DNA from: Metopolophium dirhodum
Taxonomy: Eukaryota; Arthropoda; Insecta; Hemiptera; Aphididae
Reading direction: 5' to 3'
Assembly: GCF_019925205.1 (NCBI RefSeq)
Contig: NC_083568.1
Span: 13,824,393 to 13,888,392, forward strand
Length of the DNA stretch: 64,000 nucleotides
In this document: positions 10,611 through 23,572 of the stretch, piece by piece
Layout of the letters: the number at the start of each line of letters is the position of its first letter
Position numbering within the stretch: the first letter of the stretch is position 1
Notes under the pieces: model-generated
Databases searched by the model: none
Told to the model about the DNA's origin: nothing
Seen by the model: the letters and a program-made list of their open reading frames with translations, nothing else
Program-made: the position numbers and the translations under genes

Positions 10611-13600
10611 TATTATTATTACTTAACAAATTTAAAAATGTTTCAGTTTTAAATACATACTTGTATACTACAATATACTTTACTGCAGATCACATTATAT
10701 AAATGTACCTATATATTATACGAAATATATTATAATCATCGCTGTTATTGCATTTAAAATCATTTTTTACCTTATAAATTTATAAAGTTTTAATCAAATA
10801 GATCGTAGTATTAAATCGATTTAAGTAGATACTAAACCAAAATAAAATATGAATATTATATTATTCTATTAAGCTTAAAATATAAAATAATATTTTATGA
10901 AGTTGTTTCATTAAATTAGTTTATATTATTTTAGAACAACTTTAAATGGTTAAATGTTTTTAAAAAAGTGTCAAAAACAGACATATTAGTGGGGTTGTTA
11001 TACTGTTATAGTATATATAATATCATTGTAGTGTGGAGTTTTTCATTAATTTAACTATTATGTTTGTATGTAAATAAAAATATATTTATTATTTTAGTAT
11101 TAAAGTAAGTTAGTAGGTAGATATTTTAGAAGTAACCCGGAGGAGAAGTAATGCTAACGCGGTTCCTCCTCCGGTTCTCGATACCACGAAAAAAAAAAGA
11201 TATTTTAAGATCTTGAGTATATAAGAACATTTAATCGATTCAAAAAAACTCATAAAATATAATATACTGGTGTGCAACTATAAATGAGTTACATTTGTAT
11301 AATTATTATGTAGGTATATGGCTGTCGATTGATGTTAGTGCATTTCACTACAAAAGAAAGTTTTCAAAATGTATTTTCCAAACATCACGTACTTGGTGTA
11401 ATGCACACATTTATTGTCCCACAAAGCATTTTCTAGGTACTTACTTTGAGTTAACAGCGTATAATCTTTCGTGTTAAAGTTAATGGCAAAACATAACATG
11501 TTGTAGACAAATAAAAAGTGTAATTTTTTCTAATATTTAATACATTTATCCTTAGGTACCTAAAATATTTTTCATCCGTATATTTTCTATTTATAAATTG
11601 CTTATTTATTATATTATAATGTATGATTATTATGAATAATATAATATTATATATTTATATTGTATCATAATGTAAAATACTAATATGTTAATACTTTAAC
11701 AATTTGAGTACTTTTATACTATCATGGTAGGTATATAAATAATTATAACGGTTCTCCTTTTTCTTCTCAACCATACCCTTTGAAGCGTCTAAAATATACG
11801 ACATGATATTATGGTTTATATCTACGTCGTACTGCCTTAATAAAAAAATATTGATAGTAGTTATTTATTTTAAAATACGTTATTGAACAAAATTTAAAAA
11901 ATGTAAAAATATCAATGTTTTTGGAATGTATAATCCATTCTCTATTATTTCATTATTCAACACGCTGCAATACCATTCAGCCATTGTTGACGATTGTATA
12001 ATGAACACAAAACGTGAATATATTAAATACTTTTATATCTATAACATCATCATTGTTGAAACATCGCTCGTTGTAATATGAACGCATGAATATAAAGGTG
12101 CGCGTTCTCTCTCTATATATATATATATATGCGTATCCTAATCAAGGTTTTATTTAATATTGCGATTATTAAAGAATTATTAATGATAACGATAATGCGG
12201 CGTCGGCGGATTGCCAATGGTGTTCAATTTTCCACCCGAAAAGCCACAACGGTCTAATAAGTTTAAAATTTAGGAGGATCCATTGCGTAAGACGTATATT
12301 ATACACTATAATATACCTATGCGCTTAGCGTGCCACACATGTATATATCGTCTGTACGCAATAAAAGTCCACTTTAGCACACTCGTACTTATAGTTCGCG
12401 ATGTGTAAGTACAAACAATCCAATTTGCGTTCGGACGGTAAAACAAACAACATATAATAATATAACGTACATTTAATCGTCTGGGGATGATTTGACGATT
12501 CCGCGTATATACTGCGGAGGGGGTTCTTATAATCAGACGTTCGGTCTTTATATTATGCGTCATAAAGATGTTTAGTGTTATGATTGCCGTGTAGTCAAAA
12601 ATGACGAAACACTAAAGACAGTAAACAGCGTTAAGGTTCCGGTGCCAAATAAAATAATTCATTTCCTAATGAGATTGTGTGTGTGGTATAAAAATTCTCA
12701 TCATTAAACAGCTACCTAACATACAATAATAATACATGTTATGTGTGTATTATGATATATTATGGTGATGATGTGTTAACTGAGGAAATGCCACGGTCAT
12801 TATATAATAGTATTATTTTATTTGAAAAATATTTTCCCAGGATTAGATCAATACCTACTAATAATAATTATGATAAAAAAATAATGATGTTATAATATTG
12901 TAAAATTATGTTGTTATTATTATAAATACCGGATACTTATTATATCGTTGTGTGTTCAACGTTCGATATAATTCGTTTTTTCGTGACGTTCCATCTTCAT
13001 AAACCAAATTTCTGTTTCCATAAAAAAAAACTGGGGATTAAAGTACGTTATAAACGTTTTGTGTCAAAATGACCATAAAAGATAACTCGTATAAGCTATT
13101 AAAAAATAAGTGGACATTCTTTTAACATTGGGTAGACTGTTGTTTTAAATGGAGCAAAACTATTATTATCGCATACAATAAAACATCAATGTATATAACA
13201 AGATTTTATTAGCAGTTATTTTTTAGTTACAAAAATCCAAACTGGCAATTTAATTAATTTTGTACAACGTAATCAAATTTACATAATATTACAATAATAT
13301 TATAAAAACTCAATTTGTATTTACATTATTAATTACAATCTTAACTTTACTTTAATTGGACTAGTATAATATCTTATAATGACCATAAAAATATACATAT
13401 AATTTTAAATTAAATGTAACATAATACATGCAACGTTTTATAATAATATATTAATATGGATGGGTAAATAGCAATGTAATCTAAATTCCACAGCTTATTA
13501 CAGTCGCGAACTACAAAAATAACAAACTTATTATATTTCAAAAGTCCGAAAAAAAACTATAGTTAACTAAATAATCTTTCCTTACTTTAGATCAGAAATT

Positions 13601-14203
13601 GAAAGACCAAGGCAAGTTGTATAATATTACCTGAAAAAACTACAATGAAAAAAAAATATAGTGTTATGTGTATTTATTGAACGTAACATAAGTAACCAAA
13701 AGTGTGATACCCATTGTTGGTTAGTTTTTTTCAAACTAATTTCGTGAAAAATACTTTTTGGTCTGACGAAGTGATGAAAAGTTTTTTCTTCGCAAAAATG
13801 TATACTTTTCTCCGAAAGAATTTACGACAAGCGTAGAAATGTTTTTATAAATAAAAATGCACCCTCTTTTGAAATGGCCTGCGATAAAATTATCATATTA
13901 TCACAGTAGTATAATCGAAATAAAAGTGATTTCGTTCCTAGTGCAAATAAAGAAATGTAATAAATACAATAAGTACCTACCTCTAAACACTATATTGGTA
14001 TTGCATGCGTGTTTTAAAATGTGATCGAAAACATGTCTGAATCTAATTTAATGCGTATCCATTTTTTATTCTAGAAATGTACTTGGCAATTGGCAATTAT
14101 GACTTACAGCGTAATGCGTTTTTAATATTTTCTAATAATATATTACACCCATTATGGTGTCCACAAAATGATTTGTTTGGTTTGAATAATTTATGGGAAA
14201 CAT
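10611..14203. other. AT-rich intergenic stretch
   Basis: No gene seen. It contains a 9-bp GC-rich hairpin (CCGGAGGAG at 11137-11145 with CTCCTCCGG at 11166-11174) next to GGTTCTCGATACC, and a (TC)n(TA)n microsatellite at about 12106-12130. It is otherwise AT-rich sequence. Confidence 0.5.
12106..12130. repeat. (TC)n(TA)n compound microsatellite
   Basis: A short CT run passes directly into about nine TA units. Confidence 0.85.
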
Positions 14204-14290
14204 CAGTGACGTAGTCACGATTTATACATTACAGGTGTATATATATATATATATATATATGGAGGGAGGAGTTTTAAAGCAACCTAAAAA
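14204..14290 (+). mobile_element. hAT-like left-end fragment
   Basis: CAGTGACGTAGTCACGA, then a (TA)n tract (14237-14260) and GGAGGGAGGAG, resembles one end of hAT-type elements, which often begin CAGTGGCGTA followed by G-runs. No matching right end or duplication was found, so it is a fragment at best. Confidence 0.35.
14237..14260. repeat. (TA)n microsatellite
   Basis: About twelve perfect TA units. Confidence 0.9.
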
Positions 14291-17200
14291 TCATTTTTTT
14301 ATTCTCTTCACATTTTCATGACGTTAAGACTATCAAATGAAACGCTGATGGCTACATTTGACGTGAAACCGAAAAAAATTGCACTTTTGTTGGATTGATA
14401 ATTATTGGTTTAAACAAATTACCGTCAATGGCATGGTATTTCTATGCTCCATTAAGGGACATGTGTGTACTTATAATGATTACCTATAAGACTATATACC
14501 AGGTAATTAAGGTCCTGAAGGGCTGTATAGTGTGTCATCAGACAGTGGATACAATACACGATTTTTAAAGGTCTTTAAATTTATCTGTGAAACGCCTAAC
14601 TGATTTCAAACAGCATTCATCAAGATTCGAGATTATAGCTCGAGAGAAAGAATTTATGAATTGAGTATATGATTATAATATACCTACGTCATCAAAATGC
14701 TTATACATAGGTACCACTTGTGCCTGCTGTGTGTGTATCACATTACGGAGATTTTGCACCAAGACGCGATATCGAATTTGATTTTCAATGTTCGTAAAAA
14801 AAGTATAATATTAAATCGTGGGCGGTGGACGGTCAGCAGAGTGCCGCGCGTACAATAATAATAATTGCTATAGCGTATATATTATCGATTCAATGGAACA
14901 ATTTAAACGACTACGCACGGCGAGCTGAACCCGAAGTCGGTCTCGAAAAGCTAGAAATCAAATTTAACGGTAAGTGTAGAATATTATTATGACAATGTAA
15001 CATTTTATTGTGCTATTTTTTTTTTATCTTTACCATTAACCATCATCACCACATGTGCCGTAATGGCGTTTTCGTTCTGTTGCCGATTTAGTTTTGTATT
15101 CTTTGTCGTCGTCTGAACAGTCGACATTCGTATACGTGCACGTCGAAAAGAAAATAGATTTGTTGCGGAGCACATAAAATGTTTAAGAGGCATAACATAA
15201 AAGGGGAACTCTGGGAAATTAAAATCGTTTATTTAGTTTTTTAATATCGTTAGTCGTACTGCGTACACGCTCAAGAGGCCTATTTCTAGAAAATAATATA
15301 ATATATGCGTCTGTTGTCTACAGCGCAAAGACCCCCGTGTTGCATCTGTTGATTGACGTCGGTCGGAGAGAGTTAATCGAAATTTTATGAAATTCTCTAG
15401 TTATGACTCAAAATTACTATACCGCTGCACACAAAGCTGCCGTATATTATCCTTCAACGAGTCGCGGTCTAAGTACTTGAGTGAAGAACCTTAGACGAAG
15501 GTTCATGCGGTTTTTTCCTTTGCATTATTACAATATTACAATATAAACCAAACAAGTGGTTTCACCACTCCCTTCGACATGTTTATTATTAAAGTCTCGT
15601 TCGACGCACTTGACTGTTCCTTGTATATTTTCATCCCTACGCCAACACCGATAATTATTATGATTTATGAATTCTGCGTATCGTTACAATAATATAATAT
15701 AATAGTAACATAAATTTATATATATATAACCGATAACCCTGCAGTAGATGTATGGATATTAATTGTGGGCGTCTGTGGCACATATAATATTGGTACCTAT
15801 AATACTATTTTATTTATATAAAAAATATGTTTTCTCTACGAATGTCTTTAGGTACAATAAGAAAAAAAATCACATATAAGTTTAGACCGAATAATATAAA
15901 TTAATAACTATGTGTCCTAAAATTACGTGTAGGTGTACCTCCTACCTACTTAATGGTTTTCAAAACCATTGAACCTATATATACCTATTATAATTTATAA
16001 TGAATATAATGTGAAATGTATTAATTAACATTATTATTACTTAAAACCTAAACTACCAACCAAAACATAAAAATTAATCAATTTTTGTTTAAATGTATTA
16101 AATTGTTTTTTGTTTAAAAATATATTATATTTGTTAATACTTCACATTTTTTTCGATATCTACCAACTAGAAAATGTCATAAACTATCACCAAACTTATA
16201 CCTCTTATACCAAACTTTGTTTGAAATATATGTGCACTGTTGGTGGAGATTCAAAGCAACAAGAACTATTTTCAATACTTCTTCAACTTTCAAGTACCTA
16301 CCTGTCCTACCTATATATAATTGAAAAAACTAATCATAATATTGTTTTAAACTCAATATTATTTTCGATCAGTTCAGATTACTTATTACAGTATATACAG
16401 ACAACAGCGATACATTATATCATACTTATATAATTATTTTAGTACCTTAAATTTTAAAACAAAACATTATATCTTTCACAAAGTTCCGCTTGGTAGAGCA
16501 TTTTTTCCGAATGCAATGATTTATTATTGCTTTTAAATTTAAAATAATAATACACCACTTCTCCATCGTATGGCATTGAGGTGAGTGAGGTGAAACAAAG
16601 CGTATTCACACATATAGGTACCTATTATATAGTCTCCGTATCCTGTTTGTACTTTTGTGTTAAAATATTATTTACATAACTGTGTTTATTATAATAACTT
16701 ATACATATATATACGTAAGTACACAGTAATTCACAAAGCAATCTCACCCTATTTTTTTCTTTTAATAAGGAATTTATTTAAATTTGAATTTTTAGAAATT
16801 TTTAAATACTTTAACTCAAGGACAATATTTGTAATTACTTCGAATTGTTTTATAGAGTTAATCGAGATTCAAAATTATAGACCTTCTAATGGCTTAATAA
16901 TGCTTTTACGTAAAAAATAAAATAGTTGTTATGTTGGTTATAATATTTATTAAACTATCAGAAACATTTTACGAATTATAAAATGTCAATAAGTTAATAT
17001 TAACTATCTTAATTTTTGAATCATTCATCAACATTCAAAAAAAAATCACCTACCTATTTCTAATAAATATGGGTATAGTAAAAACAGGTATAATTTTAAT
17101 TTGAAAATAATCTAAATAATTAAATATATGGTCATCAAGTATCTATACTAAAAAATGTCAAGTTATAAATTAAGTAAATCCATGATTGAAGGAAATAATG

Positions 17201-17731
17201 AGACGAGCATACTCGAAGAATGCCCCTGACCTATAGTGTATCAATAATATAGAATAGTTGCAACAGTGAGTTTATAATATTCATTTAAGTCTTCCTAATT
17301 TTTAGGCATGCCCTCCTTTTTTAATCTAAAGGTTACCTTAGGTAACCTATATTGAGGTCAAAAGTTACTAATTATCTTGCACAATATAATATTTAAAGGC
17401 AGTAGACGTTTTTTTTACGGAGTCGTCTAGTATTACAAATCAATACTAGGCGTACAGTAATTAATAATTATAGATAGATAACAATATTATTATTCGTGCA
17501 GGTGCTGCATAGGTAACAACCAAATGTCAACAATAATCATATTATTTATATTAATTCGTGTTTAAAAGATGAATTGTAATATTTCATGTATAAATTATTA
17601 TTCACTATACTTATACGCAAAATACGTCACAGTACCTACCTAATGTTTATATCTATTATATTAAACCTCAGGTCCTACTACATACCCAATATGGGTAGAT
17701 ATAGGTACTATATTTCCATACTTCAGCAATA
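14291..17731. other. Intergenic stretch with one CpG-rich patch
   Basis: Most of it is AT-rich and empty. Around 14.8-15.5 kb CpG density rises, and an initiator-like GGTCAGCAG near 14834 is followed by a donor ACG|GTAAGTG at 14969/14970. This is a possible untranslated first exon read to the right, with no partner exon found. The only start codon in it opens an 11-codon frame. Confidence 0.35.
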
Positions 17732-17905
17732 GCGCACACAGGATTTTTTTTCTGAGAGGGCTATGTTAATAATAATAATAATAATCCCAAAATTACATAC
17801 TACCAATGCTATAGAGGAGAGGTATGCATTTAGTAGAAATACATTTTAGAGAAGGGAGACATTTCATGACCCCTTAACCCCCCCCCCCCCCCCCACTGTG
17901 TGCGT
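17732..17905. mobile_element. Small element with GCGCACACAG terminal inverted repeats (174 bp)
   Basis: GCGCACACAG at 17732-17741 is mirrored by CTGTGTGCGT at 17896-17905, which matches nine of ten positions as an inverted repeat. Inside are TTTTTTTTCTGAGAGGG on the left, an (AAT)n tract, and a run of 17 C (17878-17894) just before the right end. No target-site duplication is obvious. Superfamily not assigned. Confidence 0.5.
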
Positions 17906-18240
17906 ACCAACACCGGTATGCAGACATGCTAGCTGTGATTTAGATGCAATTAATGCAGTGAAATTACACTGCAAATTTGTAATGCGCTCGTTATAATCGA
18001 ATTAACGGTGAATATATATTTTGGTACCTGCTACTTTATTTTTTTTTTTGGTCATCCGTTTGTTGTTAATATCAGAGGGTCAAATGTGTTTTTAAACCAA
18101 AATATAATTTAAACGATTAGCGATCATATTATTATATACGTATTATGCATATGGTAAATCTGAGACTTTTGAATGATAATGATGTTTTCTATATACGTGT
18201 CTGCAGTAGGTGAATAGCACAATAACGACGAGATAATAAC
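17906..18240. other. AT-rich spacer
   Basis: Nothing recognised. Confidence 0.5.
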
Positions 18241-18884
18241 ACATGGCTAGTATATAGATGTAGTATGTCTTGTTTTGAACTTGCGACCAACGGCGCGGCG
18301 GTATAAACTTATTGCAGCGGTCGACCATCACCACCGCCGGCCATCGTCGCCGTGGCCTGCTGCACATCCGATCGATAAAACTCGTCGGGCGCCGAATATT
18401 CCACGACCGATTATAATATTACATTATTATTGCTATTATTCGGCCTATAAACGGGAAATCGTTCGGTCCAGACTCGCACGGCTGCAGTCCGCCGCCGCCG
18501 CCGTCGTCATTATTATTATAATATATTATTATTATATACGCGGGACCGTTAATGTTATGCGGGAATTTTTATGGCTCCGAAAAGCCTCGAGGGTTTTTGG
18601 CGTTCCAGCGGTGCGCGGTGGATTTCACTTTTTTTCTGGACGCAGCGGCGCGGCGGCGGTGCACATGAGTCAGCGTGCGGAAAAAAGCGAATCGTTTCTA
18701 TATCAGATACCCATAACCTATACGCGCGCGCGCGAGCGATGCCGCGATAGACGCGACGGAGCGGCTTTGGAGCCGTTTCCGCCGGTACCGCCCCGGGTGG
18801 AGTCACAGACCTTTTTTTTCCTTCGTTTCATTGCCGCAGATAGTCACCTCGAAGTGTGTCAGTGGGTTGGAATGCGATACGTGT

Positions 18885-18937
18885 CTACACACGCGTGTGC
18901 GCGCGCGCACACACACAAACACACGCACACACACACG
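18885..18937. repeat. Mixed (CA)n/(CG)n tract
   Basis: Alternating purine-pyrimidine sequence over about 50 bp, of a kind able to adopt Z-DNA. Confidence 0.85.
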
Positions 18938-19093
18938 AGCCGAAGATGTATCTAATAATATGTGTATAAAAAATAACTGGTTTCGGATTTCGATTTTCTA
19001 TTCTGTTTCGGCACGTGAATGATATATTATAACCACCGTAATTGTGTTATGGATGCTGAAGAAAGTAATATCCTCCCGTGTAAGTTGCTAAAT

Positions 19094-19111
19094 ACACACA
19101 CACACACACAC
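19094..19111. repeat. (CA)n microsatellite
   Basis: Nine perfect units. Confidence 0.85.
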
Positions 19112-19340
19112 ATTAAGTTATAATGCGTAGTATAATGTATGGTATATTATAGTTTACGATTCAATTGACGACAATATAATGATAGCTGTCATCGGGCGGC
19201 ACTGGTGCACGTAGCACGTGGGGCGAAATACGATCAAGCGTCAAAATAGTGAAGAAAAACGGTAAAACCTTGGTAGGTATATAGGTGCAACTCGCCTAAA
19301 ATTCACACGCGCGAACGGTTAATAGTCGGCGGCCACATCG

Positions 19341-22300
19341 TATAAATACTGGTGTGAATATATTTTAATTTAAAAGAAATAAACAAGAGAGTAGGGAGAT
19401 ATTGTGTCGTGTGGTATGATGTGCGTTGGACGAAAAAATAAAATGTTTAAATGAAAATAATTCCAAATCAGATAATATAGAGAGTGTATATATGTCTTCA
19501 TGCTGTAAATTATTAACGTAATACAATATAAAACATAATTCCGTACGGTCGTGATTATTATTGATTGTAAGGCGACCGCGCGTAAATACTAAACAAATTA
19601 TTATGTCGGTCGACTAAAAAACAATTATTACCTATTTTCGTTGAATAATCGTTTTGCATGCTTCATACATACACGTAATTGATCTCTAACGCACTAATAC
19701 CTGTCTTGCTATTAGTGGATTTCACTAATTTAAATGTGCTTATAATGGTTTTTGAAAAATGATTTGTTTACGTTTCACATAATATACCTATGCTCGTATA
19801 TTTATGTCAGTCGTCAGGTGAAGAATAGCAGGTAATAGTGGGTACATTGGCGGCTATACCACTCAGGTTTTCACAAAATAAAATATCATAAAAACATCAT
19901 TCCTCAAATTATTTGTGGTTATTTAAAATGTCCCTAAATTACAATGTAAACATGATTTGTTTAAAAATCAATCGAAATTGAATTACAGTAATACCAAAGA
20001 ATTTATTAATATCGTAATTTTTCGCATTTTATACATACAATTGTACCCATAATAAATATTCTTACTTTAAAATCAATAAACTACATTCAATACCTGTCAG
20101 CTGCCATACTGAAAAGTATTTAATAAATATCTCAAAAAATTTAATTTAAACTGTATATACAAATGTATAATAATTTAAAATATTTCTAATATGTTTTTTT
20201 TGTTATTACAGCATTTCATTTCCAAAAATTCTGTAGAGTAATTACTGAAATACTATAATGAGCACATTAGGTATATACAATAAAAAATAATCCTGTGTAC
20301 CATCTGATTATTACAAATTAAAATAATAAAATAATTATAAACTACATAATGAATAATAATAAAAAAAATAACTGACAACATTTTCTAACCTTTGGTTTCT
20401 AATAATAATAATAATAACAATAATAAATAATAATACAATAGTGATTGTTAAAATTACTAAGATTTTCTTTGGATAAATATTTATTGATGAATTAAATTGT
20501 TTCGAAATACTTTAATTTAATAGTAGCACTTGGTAAAATACACAGCATAATAATTTACATTTGCCCTTAAGAAGACTTTTTAAAAGCTTAAACAAAAAGT
20601 GAAAGACGTAATACTTTCACATCAAGTCTAGGCTGTTATAATTATAAAGAATAGGTTATATTAAATACCTTAATATCCATAATATAGTTTATAATGCTAT
20701 ACATATATTGTTAAAGCTGTTATATGATGGAAATAGGTTTTAATTAAATTTTATGAAGATAACCATGAGGATACACGTTAGTATAATAATTTACCAATCG
20801 TTTCAGACACAATTCATACTTTTATTTTGTAAACGCAATTAAAATGTAATTTGACCAAGCAAAAATGAAACAATACAAATTCCTAAATAGTATAAGGAAT
20901 TTATATAATAAAACAATTTGATTATATACGAAACTACAATCATTTTAAAAATATACTTTTAATGTATTTCTCCGATTTTATAGAAATTGTTATACAACTA
21001 TATACGTTTGTTTTTCAAGCTAAGATGATGTTTTACTTTTCTTTAGGTACTGCAAAGTGCAAATGAATTCCAAACCTCGAAAAAAAACGAATTCTAAATG
21101 TTTACATTACACAAATTAAACTTAGAAACATCCTTTTTACACGAGTAGCTAAACCAGTGCATTACACTTGGAAGAACAACTGTGATGATTCTATTTACAA
21201 CAATCTAATTTTAATCTCACCCAACCTAAGATTTATAAAAAAAATCGGTGAAGACAAACCGTGTAGGCATAATTAAGATAAACATTTTTAGGGGCTTATA
21301 TAGTTATGTACTTAATATACATTTAAAAATACATACTACAAGTGTTTGATATCAACTTTTGGAAAGACTTTAAAGTGTTTTTAATTGTGCAGAAAATCAA
21401 TAACGATTGCGACTAGTATACATTTGATCATGAAAAGTGTTATGGACTTGTATTTTCGCACGTATATTATATTATATTACTATAGAGATGTTAACGTATT
21501 AATATTACCACTATTGGTAGACGATCATTTTTTCCATTCAATTATGACATTCGATGTATTTTTTAAGATATTTTCAAGCCAATCTTGTACGAACAATTTT
21601 CTGCGTACAGCTGTAATATACTAAAGCTATTTTACATTCGTTAAGAATAAAACTATAAATAATTGTACTTATTGCTCAAAAGTTAAAACTATAATATTAT
21701 AATATAGTTGCTGAAGGACAACGACATTGATATTTTTATACAAACAGTTTTAAATTCCACGATTTGTGGTCATTGGTTAGTAACCAAATGTTACCAATGG
21801 TAACCAATGGTTACCTATTCTAAAAAGACTTCAGAGTTTTACAACTGTTGTAAAATCGTAAACGACTTCCGAATCTCAGAATCAGACTCAGATCGATTCC
21901 GATTGACGAAGAAAAACTTAGGAAACCAAATATAGTTACAATTACGATAAAGTTAAAAAGAAAAATAGAGTGGGACGATAAGACATCAGTCTTCAGTTAA
22001 TTAAATAATAATAAAAATATATTACATTTTAATGTATCACCACTCAGATATATCTTAAGGTTTCCTCCTTGGTTTCAAGTTTATGATTTGTAAATGTTTT
22101 GTTACATAAGATGTATTGTTATGTGCTTAGTATGCAATTTTAATCAAATATTATATTAACCATATCTAAAATTCTATAAATAGCTACACTGTAATATTAT
22201 ATTATATTATATTATAAATGGCAAAATGTTTTGAGACTTCTTTTATAATTTTTTTTTTTCATATTTTTTTAAGTTATAAATAATAATAATTGAGCACTTG

Positions 22301-22870
22301 AGAGGTTGAGCATTGTTATTTGTTAATGATTTAAATAACGATAATAATTTTTATTCACAGTTTTAAATAACATTAAAACGAGTGTTTTAAATGCTAGTTG
22401 TTTTACCGCCGTAAAATTAAGAAAATAATATTTTTTTTAAATGTGGGTAGGTACTAAGGGTACTAGGTATATAATATTATACTTAGGAAAGTTTTAATTT
22501 TTATGTTAAGAATACCGTGCGTGGTCGTCCTCTTTATGTACATATAATATGCTTTCTTTTTCAAATATTCAATTATTTTAAACTCAAAGCGAAATCAAGA
22601 CCACTTAGTTTATCAATTACCAACACGTTTATAGTTTTTACTCTCTCAAGTCTCAACAGTTTTTCACATGACTCCTACTATCAACTATACTTTTAATTAT
22701 TAAAAACCATAATATATCAATATACTATAACTATCGATATAATATCATGTAAATACATATTGTAACATAATATTATATTTTTTTAAATGTTTGAAATATT
22801 TCCTAAAAATTATAAAAACAATTCAACGTTTGCTTTGAACTTTGTAGTTAGTTGACGTCAAAGGGATTAT
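19341..22870. other. AT-rich intergenic stretch
   Basis: No gene seen. (AAT)n-like tract at about 20400-20436. A cluster of nested GGTAACC palindromes at 21776-21815. Confidence 0.5.
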
Positions 22871-23572
22871 ACGCATGAACAGTAAATGGACATTTCCCCC
22901 CAACTGTTTTCGGTCTAGTAGGACATTTCCCCCACCCCCGATATATTTTTGATGCGGACATTTTACACCCATTTTTTTAAAGTTTATTATTGACTAATAA
23001 TATTGAATTTAATAATACAATATTATTTATTATTTAATATGAAATTATTTTTTTTAAATAAAATATAAAATATATAAACATTTTTTTATAATAGATTATA
23101 AATGTATATTATGTTTGATCCACTCAACTACTTGAAACAAAAAAAAAAAATAATAAGTATAAAATAAAATATAATTAGTAATTAATAAAAATAGCTAAAA
23201 ATTCCGACATAAAAATGATACATTTGTAAAAAACATTTGATTACTGATTCTTTTGTCATTTCTAAACACATTTTTTTTGAGCGTTTGTTCATATTTATTT
23301 TTTTTTGTTAAAATGTACCAGTTTGAATATTTAACAATTTAATAATTGCTTTTGAATTTGATTCAAGTAGTTCAGTTGATCAAAAATATACATCTATAAT
23401 TTATTATATTTATGAAAATATATGGAAATATTAGACAATGTGCAAAAAAATAATTTCATATTAAATAATAAAAAATTATTATTAAATAGTAAACTTTAAA
23501 AAAAAAATGGGGGGAAAATGTCTGCATCAAAAATATATCGGGGGGAAATGGTCCGCGATTCGTATGAACATA
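22871..23572. mobile_element. Foldback MITE family B (about 700 bp, arms about 300 bp)
   Basis: The left arm carries GGACATTTCCCCCC and then CCCGATATATTTTTGATGC. The right arm, read on the other strand, carries GGACCATTTCCCCCCGATA and TTTTTGATGCAGACATTTT. The likeness continues inward: TTTGATCCACTCAACTACTT near 23114 in the left arm matches TTTGATCAACTGAACTACTT in the right arm. The left arm has an extra copy of the CATTTCCCCC block, probably a local duplication. There is no reading frame inside and no clear target duplication, so the outer limits are approximate. Confidence 0.7.

Larger units (their letters stand above)
18260..19340. promoter_or_regulatory. CpG-rich island with simple repeats
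   Basis: The G+C and CpG content is well above the desert around it, with GCC repeats (about 18489-18502), ATT tracts, a GCGC run near 18723 and a mixed CA/CG tract (18885-18937). A long plus-strand open frame crosses it, but its translation is a string of low-complexity blocks (Ala5, Ile5, Tyr4, alternating His-Thr), so I read it as non-coding. It may be a promoter or a 5' untranslated exon; direction not determined. Confidence 0.35.

Noticed and set aside
11131..11195. GC-rich hairpin beside GGTTCTCGATACC, possible tRNA-derived piece
   Set aside because: The B box has a two-base insertion and there is no A box, so it cannot be called a tRNA or SINE with confidence.
16480..16520. tRNA-like D-arm (GCTTGGTAGAGCA)
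   Set aside because: There is no B box or pairing acceptor stem at the right distance; chance match.
18275..18955. 226-codon open frame on the plus strand
   Set aside because: The translation is made of simple-sequence blocks (Ala, Ile, Tyr, His-Thr repeats) from a CpG-rich, repeat-rich island. No domain or splice logic supports it.
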